A program made the position numbers and the translations under genes. The notes beneath the pieces were generated by a model that was given only the letters and a program-made list of their open reading frames with translations, did not search any database and was not told where the DNA came from. A DNA stretch of 61,308 nt from Actinomortierella ambigua (lineage: Eukaryota; Mortierellomycota; Mortierellomycetes; Mortierellales; Mortierellaceae). Each line of letters opens with the position of its first letter. Positions within the stretch are counted from its first letter, which is position 1. The stretch covers positions 1-61,308 of the forward strand of contig JAAAJB010000147.1 in NCBI GenBank assembly GCA_016098155.1, in the 5' to 3' direction. This document shows, piece after piece, positions 1-11,359 of the stretch.

Positions 1-2
1 GT

Positions 3-230
3 CACAATGGTCCCTGGTCGTCCGGTCACCTAGGCGCGGCGGAGATCTTAGTAGATGCCCTTGCCGACGAGCAGGCTAAATGGGCTACGCACAAGGTCAA
101 GGAGAATATAAGGAGAGCTAGTCATAAGTTCTTTCCATTTGGCCATTCAACAATTTCATCCGCCTGCCACTCCTTCTCAAGTACATACCTTGATGCGCCT
201 AGGATGGGTATGCTGCATACCGGACGGTGA
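3..230 (+). other. Open reading frame running in from the left edge
   Basis: A frame that is already open at the window edge continues for 75 codons to a TGA at 228-230. Its composition looks coding (for example AEILVDALADEQAKWATHK), but I recognise no family. It could be the end of an upstream gene. A GTGAGG splice donor sits at 227, yet its phase does not match the cysteine-rich exon that starts near 307, so I do not join them. Confidence 0.2.
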
Positions 231-306
231 GGAAGGAGGGAGTTCCTCTTTTTTTCTTTCTTCTTTCTTTCTTCTTCTTTTTTTTTTTTTTTTTTGGGTT
301 GTATAG

Positions 307-725
307 ATGGGGTTCTCTGGAAGAATGGTGTTTACGTTTGCAACCATGCAAACGGGTCACCTGATATAATCGGTACCTGTAACAACTGTAAAGACAGTGT
401 CTGCTACGACGCTAACGGTATGGGTGCCCCTCCGCCGCCACACTATATCCACATGGAGGCAAAGGGTGCGCCGGCAACGTCGCTTTGGGTCGAGTGTCCG
501 GTCGCAGGCAATTTCTGTGGCTACGACTTTGAGGATCCCGTGACGACCAAGGTCCCCTTTGCCGTAAAGCTCTGGGGTTTGCCCTCGGAAATGCAGTCCA
601 ATGCCGTCTATTCGTGCAAGACGACTGGCGCGCCCCCTGTCCTCGTCAAGGTCTGCGGAACGAACAATCCGTGCAAATGGAATAACATTGTCAATGATGC
701 CCATGCCGATTGTGTCAGTGCTTGA
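307..725 (+). CDS. Cysteine-rich hypothetical protein, 3' exon
   Basis: This reads as the last coding exon of a gene whose 5' part I could not place. A pyrimidine tract at about 248-296 followed by TATAG at 302-306 looks like a 3' splice site, and the frame then stays open to a TGA at 723-725. The product of about 139 residues has roughly ten regularly spaced cysteines (VYVC, TCNNC, SVC, VEC, NFC, YSC, KVC, NPC, ADC) and no membrane segment, which suggests a disulfide-bonded extracellular domain. Joining with a GTGAGG donor near 227 would need the preceding frame that begins only after a TAA at about 114. The start is therefore unknown and the family is unrecognised. Confidence 0.4.
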
Positions 726-1920
726 GTCGTCACGCACGCACACATACACCAGACATCAACGTCTCACTGTACAGGGGTAGAGGGCGAAAAGGGAAACACT
801 AAAGATAGGAGAAGAGACTAATGTGAAGGAGTCATACGTTTGAACAAAAGTCCAGGTGGCAAATGGAAATAAAACGCGTCCAGGCACTGGCCAATGAAAT
901 CTCGCCGGTTTGGCAGCGGCGCAAAAAGAGCGAGAGTGGATTGTATTTGATTGGCTTCGGTTCGGTGTGTCGTATTCAGCACACACGAGCCCACCTTTTT
1001 TTTTTGTCTTTAGATGTAGAAACAATACCAGAAAAGGTCTTGCATGCTTCCCCTCCACTCCCTCACGCCCCAACTCCCTCTTCTCATCTCCTGCCCTACA
1101 CCTCACCCCCCCCCCTTTATCCAGTCCGTAGCATGGTGTCCGCAACACTTCTTGATCCATACCTTCATTCCATTTTGAATCAACACATATATAGAAGAAA
1201 GGGGGAGCAAACGGGCAGGTGTCCGAAAAGTTCAGAATGCAGTAGGGCTATGCAGTCAATATATATGATGGCCTGCCTCCATTCGCCGTTTGTCTTCCGT
1301 AATCTACGCTCGTGTCGGACGCAGTGGGAGCAGCACTGATGGGTCAGCAACCACTCTTGGCTAGACCTAGAATGAAGACGACGTACATGTAGCGGTTGTA
1401 ACTGTTGGACCAACTGTCGCCTCCGTCGTCGACTGTTCTCCCCAAGACAATCCTAAACCATTGCTACAGTGCACCGAGACACTGTCCTCCTTTGCATAAC
1501 GCTACCTCAGGTTTCATTTTTTCTTCTTCTATCGCCATCCCCCCGTAGTATAAAAGCCAAACGTCTCTTGTGTTTCCATGGTTGTCCACCCCTTTCATCC
1601 TGCAGCACCACAATATTTATCTCTCTTTCTCATAACCTGAATAACCTCCTTACTCCTCTCTCCTGGTTACTCCCTCTTTCCTGATATTGGACATAGACGG
1701 TCGGCCCCCTCTTTATTGTCTTGTCGAGGCTCCTCACTGTCAACTTTCTCATATTCTCTTCTTTCTCTCTCTCTCTCTTTCATACTACTCCCCCTTCTTC
1801 ACTTGCGACTTTCAAGGGCCAATGACTCCTTGCTGAAAGTGAACCCCACGACAACACTTCCTTCCTGAAGCGATAAATCAGCCCACATAATACCACACTC
1901 CCCTCCACTGATCACGGAAC
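726..1920. other. Intergenic region, promoter and leader of the Atg22-like gene
   Basis: No convincing gene is visible. The second half is strongly pyrimidine-rich on the plus strand (CT tracts at about 1630-1800), as before many genes in this window, and probably forms the promoter and leader of the gene starting at 1921. Confidence 0.4.
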
Positions 1921-4179
1921 ATGTATCCCCGACAGCCTAAAATTGAGCCCATGGGCACTCTGGCAATGATGGAGAAAGAGGACTACAGGTTAGACGAGGT
2001 TCCTCTTCGAAAGTCTGAGAAAATTGCATGGGTAAACACTCTTTCTTTTGTACAACCATACGCGTTTGTCAATTTTGCTACTGAGTCGTAGTTGCAGGAC
2101 TTTTTACACACAGCAGGATATTCCTTTTTACTCTGACTCGAAGCCGACTCACACTCTTTCTCCCATATTTTCTTATTTTCGTGCTTTGTATTATCGACTT
2201 TTTTTTTTGTCATGTAGTATATCCAAAATGCGACGTAAGTAAATGGTGTGGGAAACAGTATAGGTGGGTAGAGGGGGAGTGGGTGGGGTACAGACAAGGC
2301 TGTGCGCATGATTAACTCCATTGCATATACTATCTCTTTGGTCTCTTCGCCGAAATCTGGAGTCTTACGGCGCCTACTAACCCGCTCCTCCTCTACTCAC
2401 CCTTGCTGTTATTTTTGAACAAAAAACAACCTGTTTCCAGGATTTGCGGCTTTGGATGGATCGCTTTCCCAATGTACGTCCCCATGATAGTAATGGATAT
2501 CTCATCCAAGGTCGGCGTTCAGGCGAGCAATCATACTTTACCGTGCGACATGAGTGTGCCACAAATGGCGTGCGAAACCTACTTGTTTGGTCACTACATG
2601 GATCCCGGCACAATTTCGTTGTATCTATCATCGTTCTGCTCCGTCTTTTCGTTTCTCTGTTCAATGTCCATCTCTCCAGTAGCTGATCATGGTGGTAAGC
2701 ATAAAGGAGGCAGAGGGTATCAGCCTAAAGATGAGGGGGGGTTTTTTTGGACCATTTTTCACTTGTCATTCAGCCAATTGCTGAGCTTGCCTTTCTCTTC
2801 GTTCTTACGCCGCAATCACCCCCCCCCCCCTATTTCTTATATCTTTTTTACCAGCTTACCGGAAATGGTTCATGATCATCTTTTCGATTCTTGGCGGTCT
2901 CTGCGCAATCGGATTCCTCCTCATCGAACTCCCGCACATGTACTGGATCGTTGGCGTGGTGGCGCCCATTTCCTTGGCCTGCTACAACGTCGTCAACGTC
3001 TACAGTCACGCCTTCCTTCCGATCTACGGACGCGTGCATCCTTTGGTCCTCGGCACCGAGGCCCAGGGCGGGTCCAAGGAAGAAGTCCTACGGGCCGAGG
3101 AGCGGGCTCTGAATGATCTGTCGGCCTACTCGGTGGCATGGGCGAATGTTGGGGCGTTGTTGATTCAGGGTGTGTGTGTCTCGATTTCGTACTTTATGAA
3201 CAATTCGGTCCTGTCGCTCGAGATCGCCATTGCCTTTTCGGGAGCGTGGTGGCTCGGTTGGCAGCTCGCTGTTGCGCCTTGGATGCACCCGCGTCCGGGT
3301 CCACCGTTGGCGAAGGGTACAAACTGGATGGCTTATTCTTGGAAGATCAGTAAGTTATATTATTATTTTTTTAATATGCGCATAAGGCATTTGTGCGTCT
3401 GTGCTCAAGAGGAGGGGTTAGTAATGACCAAACATTCCTTTGACCTTTTTACTGCCTCCCGCCCATTTTTCTCTGGTTCTTCTCTTTGTTCTTCTTCTTG
3501 GCGGGAAGCAGCTTTCAGGACGGTAGCATCGGCCAAGAAGCTGCCACAGATTTTCAAGTTTATGCTGTGTTGGTTCATGCTGAGCGACGGCGTGGGTACT
3601 CTGTTCTCGATCATCTTCCTGATCACATACCGTGAGCTCAAGTTCACTCACACCGACTCGATGATCATCACGATGGTGCTCAGCATCCTGGCCTCCATCA
3701 GCGCCTACGTCTTTATGAAAGTCCGGCAGTACTGGCATCTATCGACCAAGAAGCTCGTCCTGACCTGTCTCGGCCTGTGCCTTGTTTTGACCATGTATCT
3801 GGCTGTCACCCCACTATTCACCGACAAAATTGGCCTGCGTCATGGCGCAGAATCCTGGGTCTCGGTCGTGTACCTGGGTTGCTTTGTTTCGACTTTTTAC
3901 GGCTCGTCGCGGGTCCTGTTGTCGGAGCTGTCCCCACCAGGCGATGAGAGTGAGTGGTTCTCACTGTACCTGTTGGCGGATAAAGGGTCGTCGTGGATTG
4001 GACCGTTGGTGACGGCCGGGACGTACAACGCCACGCATCAATATCGGATTGCGTTCTGGTTTCCGGCGTTATTGATCATCGCCGGCATGCTGATCTTGTG
4101 GACCATCGATATTCCAAGGGGCAAAGAGGAGGCTCAAGCCTTTGCCGACGAGAAGAAAAGGAAACTTGGACTATACTGA
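1921..4179 (+). CDS. ATG22: Atg22-like MFS transporter (vacuolar efflux family)
   Basis: Multi-pass membrane protein of the Atg22/UMF1 branch of the major facilitator superfamily. Yeast Atg22 exports amino acids from the vacuole after autophagy; that role is inferred here. The model has five exons: 1921-2031, 2218-2234, 2441-2694, 2855-3349 and 3512-4179, joining in phase to 514 residues. All introns are GT...AG. The second exon is only 17 bp but is needed to bring exon 1 (phase 0) and exon 3 (phase 2) into register. A cytosolic N-terminus of about 40 residues precedes roughly ten hydrophobic helices (for example WIAFPMYVPMIVMDI, then FMIIFSILGGLCAIGFLLI). The tail is basic (EKKRKLGLY). The last intron (162 nt) is a multiple of three and stop-free. 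The gene converges on the CX9C gene with 95 bp between stops. Family call firm; substrate unknown. Confidence 0.85.
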
Positions 4180-4274
4180 AAAAAAAATAGCGCGAATCTC
4201 TTTCGGAAGATTATTTTATTTAGACCAGATTTTTTTTATGTAAAGTATTTGATAGACCAAGATCAAAATTTTAG

Positions 4275-5075
4275 TCACTGTTTTTCCTCCTTCAATTTTG
4301 CCTGGGCAATTTTGTCCGCGTAGTCCAGGATATCTCGGTCCTGTTGTGGGGTATTGCCCTCCTTGCCGTACTCTCGTTCCGTCAAGATATCCTAAATTCC
4401 AAGATATATGTAAAAAACATAAAGCACAAAGTTAGCCTCGCACGAACCCCCTCCCAATGATCTGGTTTAGCTGCGCGACTGTGCGCTCTAAGAAGGAGAG
4501 AAAGAATGATAGAGTTGTTCCCCACCATTCGACTCCTTCTGACACCATAAGATAAATATACATACCTTATTGATGATACAACACTTGCTGAACCGCTCCT
4601 TCTGCTTCATGCACATCGACGCCCGGTCCCACCACGTCCCCGCTCGGCCCAGAAGACAGTCTGCCAGTTCGAGATTCAGATCTGCGCAGTTGTCCAATGC
4701 TGCCTTGTGGATCGCCTCCCGTTGCTCCTTGTTATGACCCGATGGTAGCGGATGCGCCCCCGGAATTGTCGTCGCTTCATCAAAGGCCGGCCGCTTTGTC
4801 TGATCTGCAGGAGCGGAGGCGTGCGAACCAGACGCAGAAGACGGCAAAGTCTGGGCCGCTGTTGTGGAGGTGGTGGGTGGTGCCTGCTGCTGCTGCTGCT
4901 GCTGATTAGGCGAGGTGAATGTTGGCTGGTTCTGCTGCAGGAATGAGTGGCTGTCTTGACCCTGATTCAAACCAGACATGTACGAGGACATGAATGACTT
5001 TGTGTGCGTGTCATTGCCGTTGTTGCTCCTTGAAGAGGATGTCGATGAAGTGCCTGCCTCGGATGTGCCTGACAT
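4275..5075 (-). CDS. Twin CX9C (CHCH-type) protein, probably mitochondrial
   Basis: Two exons, 5075-4566 and 4391-4275, joined in phase 0 by a GTATGT...TTTAG intron, give 208 residues. The first ~110 residues are Ser/Thr/Gln-rich and disordered, with a run of seven glutamines. The C-terminal part has two CX9C motifs: C-ADLNLELAD-C and C-MKQKERFSK-C. This is the helix-turn-helix pattern of small proteins of the mitochondrial intermembrane space, which are usually oxidised by Mia40 and often act in cytochrome oxidase assembly or lipid transfer. Those proteins are normally 60-120 residues, so the long low-complexity leader is unusual. I cannot name a specific member. The stop lies 95 bp from that of the convergent Atg22-like gene. 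Confidence 0.7.
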
Positions 5076-5511
5076 TGGTGGTGGTGAAATAATATATCGC
5101 GGTTTTGCGGAGGCTCACTTCACTAGTGCAGCACAGGACTGTTATCATTTTGACATCGACCCCCTCCGACTACCTTCCCAATATCACAGTTCGAGTTGGA
5201 TTTTGAATATTTTATCGACGAGTTCTTAGAAGTAGGAATGAAAAAAAAAGAAAGAAAGATATAAAATGAATGGTATCAAAGTATCAGAGACAATGGTCAC
5301 CCTTTGTAGTAGCGATGCGTGGAAAGAGTAAACTTTCGGGAGCATTCGTTGAACTAACAGTGGAAAAAAAAAAGGAAAGATTGAATACCGCATATGAGAA
5401 AAAAGAAAAAGAAAAAAGGAATGCACAACACAATTTGAAGTGGTTGCATGTACCCTTGCGCGATGGACTCGTCTCCACCACGACTGGAGTGAAATTTTGG
5501 TAATTGATGTC
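5076..5511. other. Intergenic: SPE2 3' end and CX9C gene promoter
   Basis: 436 bp between two minus-strand genes. It should contain the SPE2 3' UTR and the CX9C promoter. It is A-rich on the plus strand (T-rich on the transcribed strand) around 5240-5420. No further gene is seen. Confidence 0.4.
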
Positions 5512-7194
5512 TTAAGCCTTGTTGGTAGCCTCAAAGTGGCCAAAGACAAGATCGCATCCTTCAAACTCATAAAGGATACGATCGGTGCGGGTGAAACCCT
5601 TGACGCGACCCATGGCCTTGACCATCTGGCGTTGACGGCGCTCTGCCTGACGCTCCGTCTCCAGACTGCCGTCCTCGTTCATGTGCGACGAGAACAGCGT
5701 CACGCTCATAGTACCGGGCTGGAAAATCTCGACCACACGCGAGATCAGCTCCGTCAGCGTCTCAGGTCCTCCACCGTAGACCCCCTCTACCTCCTCCTTC
5801 TTGTTGTCGTCATCTGTCAACATCTCGCCCTCCTCGCAAGTCGAGATGTTGCCACTCTGCTGGGGCTGTGGCGTCGAGCGGCCACTACCGCGGCGCGACG
5901 ACGACGACGATGACGAAGAGGTGCGCCTCTTCTTGCCGACACAAACAGGAATGTTTGTCTCGAACGACGCGTACGAGCACACGGGCTCGGGCGTCACGTG
6001 AATTGTGAAATAGTGCCCATCCTGGAGGGCATTGGCCGAGTAACCGCAGGGCGTAAACAGGTACGAATCCAGCTGGGCCTGTGGGAACAAGTTGGCCAAG
6101 CCCGTATCCTGGTCCACGCGCACACCTCCCACGGTGCCGGGGACATCATCAGGCTGTTGGTAGAACCGCTTCATCGCCTCAGGGTTGAGGTTCGTCATCA
6201 AGATCTCCACTGTCTGGTCGTGCGAAGGGAACAGGTAGCTGGCGCTGCTGCTGGCCGTTGACGACATGGAGAACGATGACGACGACGAGGCCACCGATGG
6301 CGACGAGGTCGACGAATCCGAAGGTGAATCCACGGGCGAATCGTCATAGTGAGTGACCGATCCGCGGCGGTCCGTCTGGATTGAAAGTGGCTGCCTGTGA
6401 TGATGGGCCGCCCGCGCGATCGCCTCAGCCTCAGCTGCCGAAGCAGCAGCAGCCTGGGCTTGGGCCAAAGCAGCAGCAGCAGCCTTGGCATCCTCCAGAT
6501 CCATGCTATTGCGACGAGATGTAATGTGCGACAGACAATCGTCCTGCGGGGCGGTCAGGTACAGGCACCAGTGGTCGCCGTTGACCTTGCCGACCGTGTA
6601 AGCGGCGCCATGCTCAAAGTGGCGATCCAAAAACTCGACCTCGTCCTTCCAGGAGCGGTGGACGTGCAGCTGGCGGTCAGGGAACATAAAGGTCTTGCGC
6701 GAGTAAAAGACACGCCAGACCTTCTCGAGACCGCAGAACTTTTGAGCAATCTCAAGGATCTTGGGCAGGGCCATCAAGAGCGTGGTCGTGCCGCAAGTCT
6801 TGAGAATCAGCTTGTGAGGGTAGACGAAAAACGACGACTCACTAAGCAGGTACGCGTCCATGCAGTCGTTCTGGATCTGGTTCAAGACCTTGCACTTGAC
6901 AATGTCGAGCATTGTGTCCCAGACGGTCTTGGGGACAATGCGGAGACCATAGCGATCAGTGGCCTCATCAGCCTCGAAGGGGACAGAGTCGGGGTAGGAC
7001 TGCTGAACCGCCTCGGGGGCAGTGCGGATGGACTGGAGTGCATAGGGGGCAGGACCGAACCAAATCTCCAACAACTTTTCAGGACCTTCAAAGGAGCCGG
7101 CTTCCTGAGAGTCGTTGGAGGTGTCTAAAAAGGCGTCGTTCTTGAAACCGGCCTCATTGTTGTGGAGCGGAAGGTGATGGGGTTCAGCGTGGGC

Positions 7195-7230
<36 letters not shown>

Positions 7231-7368
7231 CTCGGCGTTGGTGGTGGTGGTGGTGGTGGTGGTAGTGGTAGTGGTGTTGTTGACAGAGTGGAGGTGGTTG
7301 GTCTTCAGATCGCTGGCCACAGAGGCGGCGACCGAGGCGGGAGGTGCGGCAGAGATGGGAACAGTCAT
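5512..7368 (-). CDS. SPE2: S-adenosylmethionine decarboxylase proenzyme
   Basis: Makes decarboxylated S-adenosylmethionine, the aminopropyl donor for spermidine and spermine. It is one uninterrupted frame of 618 residues. The self-processing site is clear: LSESSFFVYPHK, with cleavage expected between Glu177 and Ser178 so that Ser178 becomes the pyruvoyl group. The catalytic Cys is in ILKTCGTTTLL (Cys192). Other family blocks are SFEGPEKLLEIWF near residue 95 and FTPCGYSANAL followed by HVTPEPVCSYASFETN near the C-terminus. The enzyme is usually about 330-400 residues; the excess is a Thr/Asn-rich N-terminus (~30-60), an Ala- and Ser-rich insert (~285-390) and a Ser-rich stretch near 475. The start is fixed because TGA directly precedes the ATG in frame. 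Confidence 0.95.
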
Positions 7369-7553
7369 TCACGTGGGGAGCAGTATCGCTTAGCGACGAA
7401 AGACAACTTAGGGGGGCTTGCGAGGAGGGTAGATGAAGTAGGCAGAGACTTGCGGGGCCGTGTTCTCGGACGGAATGATGGGCAGGATAGTTTTGGGATG
7501 TAAAAGTCCTGTGTGAGGAGAAGGGCGAGGAAACCCGGACGAGAGAGGGGCAA
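7365..7553 (-). promoter_or_regulatory. Possible uORF overlapping the SPE2 start codon
   Basis: A 62-codon frame opening with ATG at 7553 ends in TGA at 7367-7365, which overlaps the SPE2 ATG (7368-7366) as ATGA. If the leader is transcribed without splicing here, ribosomes finishing this peptide would stop exactly on the SPE2 start. Polyamine-responsive uORFs are known for this enzyme in plants and mammals. The peptide itself (MPLSRPGFLALLLTQ...) resembles none I know, and its coding status is unproven. Confidence 0.35.
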
Positions 7554-8200
7554 TGGAAAGGCTGCTGTTAGATGAATGCAAGGAACAAGTGTATCTTCTA
7601 TCCATGAGGATGAGGATATGGTGGTTTGGTGGATGGTTGGTTGGTGGCGTTGTTCACACGAGCTGCAGATACTTTGGAGGGAGAGGGAGGTTTGTTGTTT
7701 GTTTGTTTGTTGTTATCTCATCTCGAGGAGAGGAAAAAAAGGAAAGGACGGAGGGAGGGAGGGAGGGAAGAACGACGATGGTGGTCGTGTCGTGTCTGAG
7801 AGACCCTTGACGCCAACCTCGCAAGTTGTAGAGGCCCCCAGTCTTGGTGAAGATGGCGCGTGTACGTGTGTATACATGTGTGTATACATGCGTGTATGTG
7901 TGGGTGTGTATGTGAGGATGAGGACGGGGACGGGGACGAGGAACGAAGAGGATCCCGATCCTTGTCTCCATTCTCTGCGCCGTCTCTCTTTCCCTCCCAA
8001 CTCATTTTTACTTTCTTTCCTCCAAAACATTTTGTGTCCACGAGCCCAGAACGCGTCCAAAATAGTCGAGTGCTCCCTCACTCCTCGGGTGACACGTCCA
8101 ACCACCCTCCATCACCCTCCATCACTCTCCATCTCCAATTGATACTCACCTGTTATCCGACTTTTCGACAAGCCAAAACTAGAGAGAGACCGAAGGGAAC
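7369..8200 (-). other. SPE2 leader and promoter region
   Basis: Non-coding DNA upstream of SPE2. A CACGTG E-box-like hexamer lies at about 7372-7377. A good GTGAGT donor on the minus strand near 8149 could begin a 5' UTR intron, but I cannot assign its acceptor. GT/CA and GA-rich repeats are present. Confidence 0.35.
7858..7940. repeat. GT/TG microsatellite with GACGGG units
   Basis: Imperfect (GT)n with interspersed TATACATG units at about 7858-7915, followed by GAGGACGGGGACGGGG units. Non-coding, upstream of SPE2. Confidence 0.6.
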
Positions 8201-10414
8201 TTGAGGTTCTTCTTGGAGATCGAGTAGGATACTGTTGAAAATATCCTTGAAAACAGTAAAAAAAAAGGTGTGTGGTTTTTTCTTTTTTGCGCGGGAGGAT
8301 TTTCTTTGTCTGTGTAGCTCTTCAAGAAACTGGTCAGGCAATAATAGGGGCGTAGGCACGCTATCGGCAGCAGGGGATGGGAATGAAAGGCAGCACTGGG
8401 GTGAATTCGGCGACGCAGATGAGGTCTGGCCCGGAGCGCATAGCAGATGGGGAGCTGTGGACGATCAGAAACGGAATTTTGACTACTCGCACACTGTAAT
8501 ACAACAATGGGAGTATAGAGGATTCAAGTGCCTAACAATGCATAGTGGTAATGGGTAGGGGTACGGAGGTTAGTGACCGAATGGGTAGCTCCGAGATCAA
8601 GAATCCGCAGGTTTGATGCATGGCCTGCCAGACACACGCTGCAGCGCACAGTGAACATACAGACAAAAAGGCTGTGCTGCTCTTGAAGGCGAGAGAGGGG
8701 GTGCTGGTTAGGCTAAAAGGGTGGGGGAGGCGATCAAGCGAAGTGTCTCCAGCTTTGTAGTTTCTAAGCGTGGAGAAAGAGGAAATGGGTGAATGGAGGT
8801 ATGGGGATGGATTAACAGAAGTGATTGATGTGAAAGGAAAGGTGATCAAAACTTTTTTTTCCTTTTATCTTGTCTGGGATGATGTTGCGCCCAAAAAACA
8901 ATAATCAAAACAAACTGCTGTACCCTTCGTCCTCCCTCCCCCCCCCCTTTCCCCATCTCTCCTCTCCACGGAAACGAGCACCTCAACCCAAAGAGGAAGG
9001 GACCCCCGCTTGGAAACCCCCCACACAAAAAAAAAAAAAAAAAAAAAAAGTCCGTTCATTACTCCTTGTCTCAGGGAATAGAAGGAGCGGTAGCCGGACG
9101 GAGTTTGACGCATCCCCGGCCAAGTTCTTCGCCTCCCCCAAAATTCTGCCGCACCAGATTCCCATTCAGCCAGCAGCTTTTTCGTCCTGCTGGTGTGTTG
9201 TTAGTGCCAATGTACCACTGTGCTAGTGTCAGTTTCCATTCTCCGCCGAACACTTGCCGTCACCCGCTGCCTACCTGCCGGCCTGCCTGCATCCGGAAGA
9301 GCGCGAGTGAGTGCCACAGGAGACCGGCAAGATGGTAAACCAGCAGGCACACGACTCCAAAACCCAAATTTGTCCAATTTTATGGCGACTCCCTCCATGC
9401 AGCGAATCACCGTTTGACAAAAGGCGCAGGGCATGCTGAGTCCTCATTTTTCCCACATATGGCTGAGGAACGCGTCCCACCACGCACGACTCGTTGACCA
9501 TGCTGATCTGGCTCCCTTGGATGATCACAGTGACATCCGATCAGTCCGTCATAAACCTTTCGGCCCGTCCCTGGATCAGCACGATCAAAGATGGCAGCGA
9601 GTATCAGATTGTTCTTGGACCATATGTTGCAGCATCTTCTGGATGAAGGAAGAAAAAAAAAACTTGACCCGAGTCAGCAAAGTCTCGACGTCACAAGCAA
9701 GGTGGTTGTTTAGCTGTGTCTATATGGGTAGCATGCCTCCTCTATGTGCTAGATGCAGAGGATAGTGCTTGTTACACGAGTCAGCTGTGCTGTGATAGGC
9801 TGCACGCAGCCTCGTGGGCAAGTAGCCGCATCCAATCTTCTAAGCTGCCGGGGTATGGAGTAAGAACAGACTGAGAAGTGAGCGGGGAGAGACAACAAAA
9901 ATGCAGACAAGTGAGCGACTATCACGTGATGGCGCGGGTGTGGGATATATTGGTCGTCGACCCGGGAGACTTCGCAACTCTTTCCTTTCTGCACATCCCC
10001 CAATCCACTTCGCATCCACCACTCTCTCTATCCATCCATTTCGTTGCAGCCCGTTTCCGCCCCTGTTTTTGGCACCCCTGTACAGTTCCCCGTGCCCACC
10101 ACATTTCCCACACCTCAGAGGCGGTCTTCCACTACCACTTTGCCCTGTTTTCTTATCATAACCCGCCTAACATAATATTGGACACAAGCGGAAAGTCCCC
10201 TCCTTTTCACAACTCTGACACTCTACCCCACCATATCATCGCCCTTTTTTGTCTGCGCCACCCTTAAGTGATTGGCTCTCACTCTTTCCCCCCCTGCACC
10301 ACATCTCCCCTTCGTGGCGCACATCAGACAAACCATCTCCCCTCTCTTGTGCATCTAGCATCGCTGCTACACACGCCTACTTTACTGTCCTCTTCTTCCT
10401 TGCTCGACGTGACC
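8201..10414. other. Gene-poor region upstream of BDF1
   Basis: About 2.2 kb with only short frames that look random on both strands. It has a 23-base A tract at 9027-9049 and pyrimidine-rich DNA from about 9980 to 10410 that probably includes the BDF1 promoter and leader. No RNA gene or repeat family recognised. Confidence 0.4.
10268..10277 (-). promoter_or_regulatory. CCAAT box upstream of BDF1
   Basis: The plus strand reads GTGATTGGCT, which is AGCCAATCAC on the minus strand and fits the NF-Y (HAP complex) consensus RRCCAATC. It lies about 140 bp before the BDF1 start, a usual distance. Inference from motif only. Confidence 0.35.
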
Positions 10415-11327
10415 ATGATGTCCAATGGGACCACTGAAGACAGGAAGCGGCCCGTAGATGACGCCGTTCAGAATGGGTACGCGTCTCCCTCTTGTGGATG
10501 AAGTGGAGTGTGGTATTTGTGCTGAGCTGAGCTGATGTGTTGCGGTGTCTTGACCACAATGGTCTTTACTCACCCTTTTTTGTCGTGTTGATGCATTCTC
10601 TCTGTGTTTGTGTGCAGTGTGACCACAATGTCCGCCTATCAAGGTGCCACCACTTCACAGTCGTTTGTCGACCCATCACAGTCTGTCAAGAAATTGAAGG
10701 TCGAAGACTCGAAAGTGCCTGCGCCCTTTGGTACAGATCCTGCCGTGCCCTCGCTCCCCTATAGTACAAGCACTGCAGCGCAGCTGCTAGATAGTAAGAC
10801 TGTGCCGGACGCCCATGCCTTCGCGCCTTCGACCAACGTATTATCGGGACAGCCTGTGCCGGCCGGTTCCAACCCTGATAATATCGACGTCTCAAAGGTA
10901 CGTCAACTGGTGAAGGGCATGTTGGTTGATGCGCATGTTTGGCCTACTCCCAGTCCATGTCTGTTGAATAAAGCCTGGTGTGAACGAATCGGACTCTCAA
11001 CCTTCTCACACCTTCCTTGTCGCGGGGCACACGGGAGCAAGGAGGAAGAAAAATAAGAAGATAGGAAGGGTGGATAAAGAAACGTAGTTTGTCCAGCAGG
11101 CAGCGTTGCTGCGTTTTAAAAAGAGCGGAAAAAAGGTGTATTAGAGGCAGGGGAATCGTGCTATCACCATAGAAAAAAGAGACGCAGCATTGCTATCACA
11201 GTCAACAGGGAAACGCACCAGCAGTCCTCTGCACAACGCTCCAACGGGTGGAGCCACCGTCGCTCCTTCAAAGTGCGCTAACCGGAATGACTCTACCCTC
11301 TCGTTCTTAAACAGCCCTCCACAATGT

Positions 11328-11359
<32 letters not shown>

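Noticed and set aside
9271..9765. Overlapping ORFs on both strands of the BDF1 upstream region
   Set aside because: No splice structure, no recognisable domain and equal openness on both strands.
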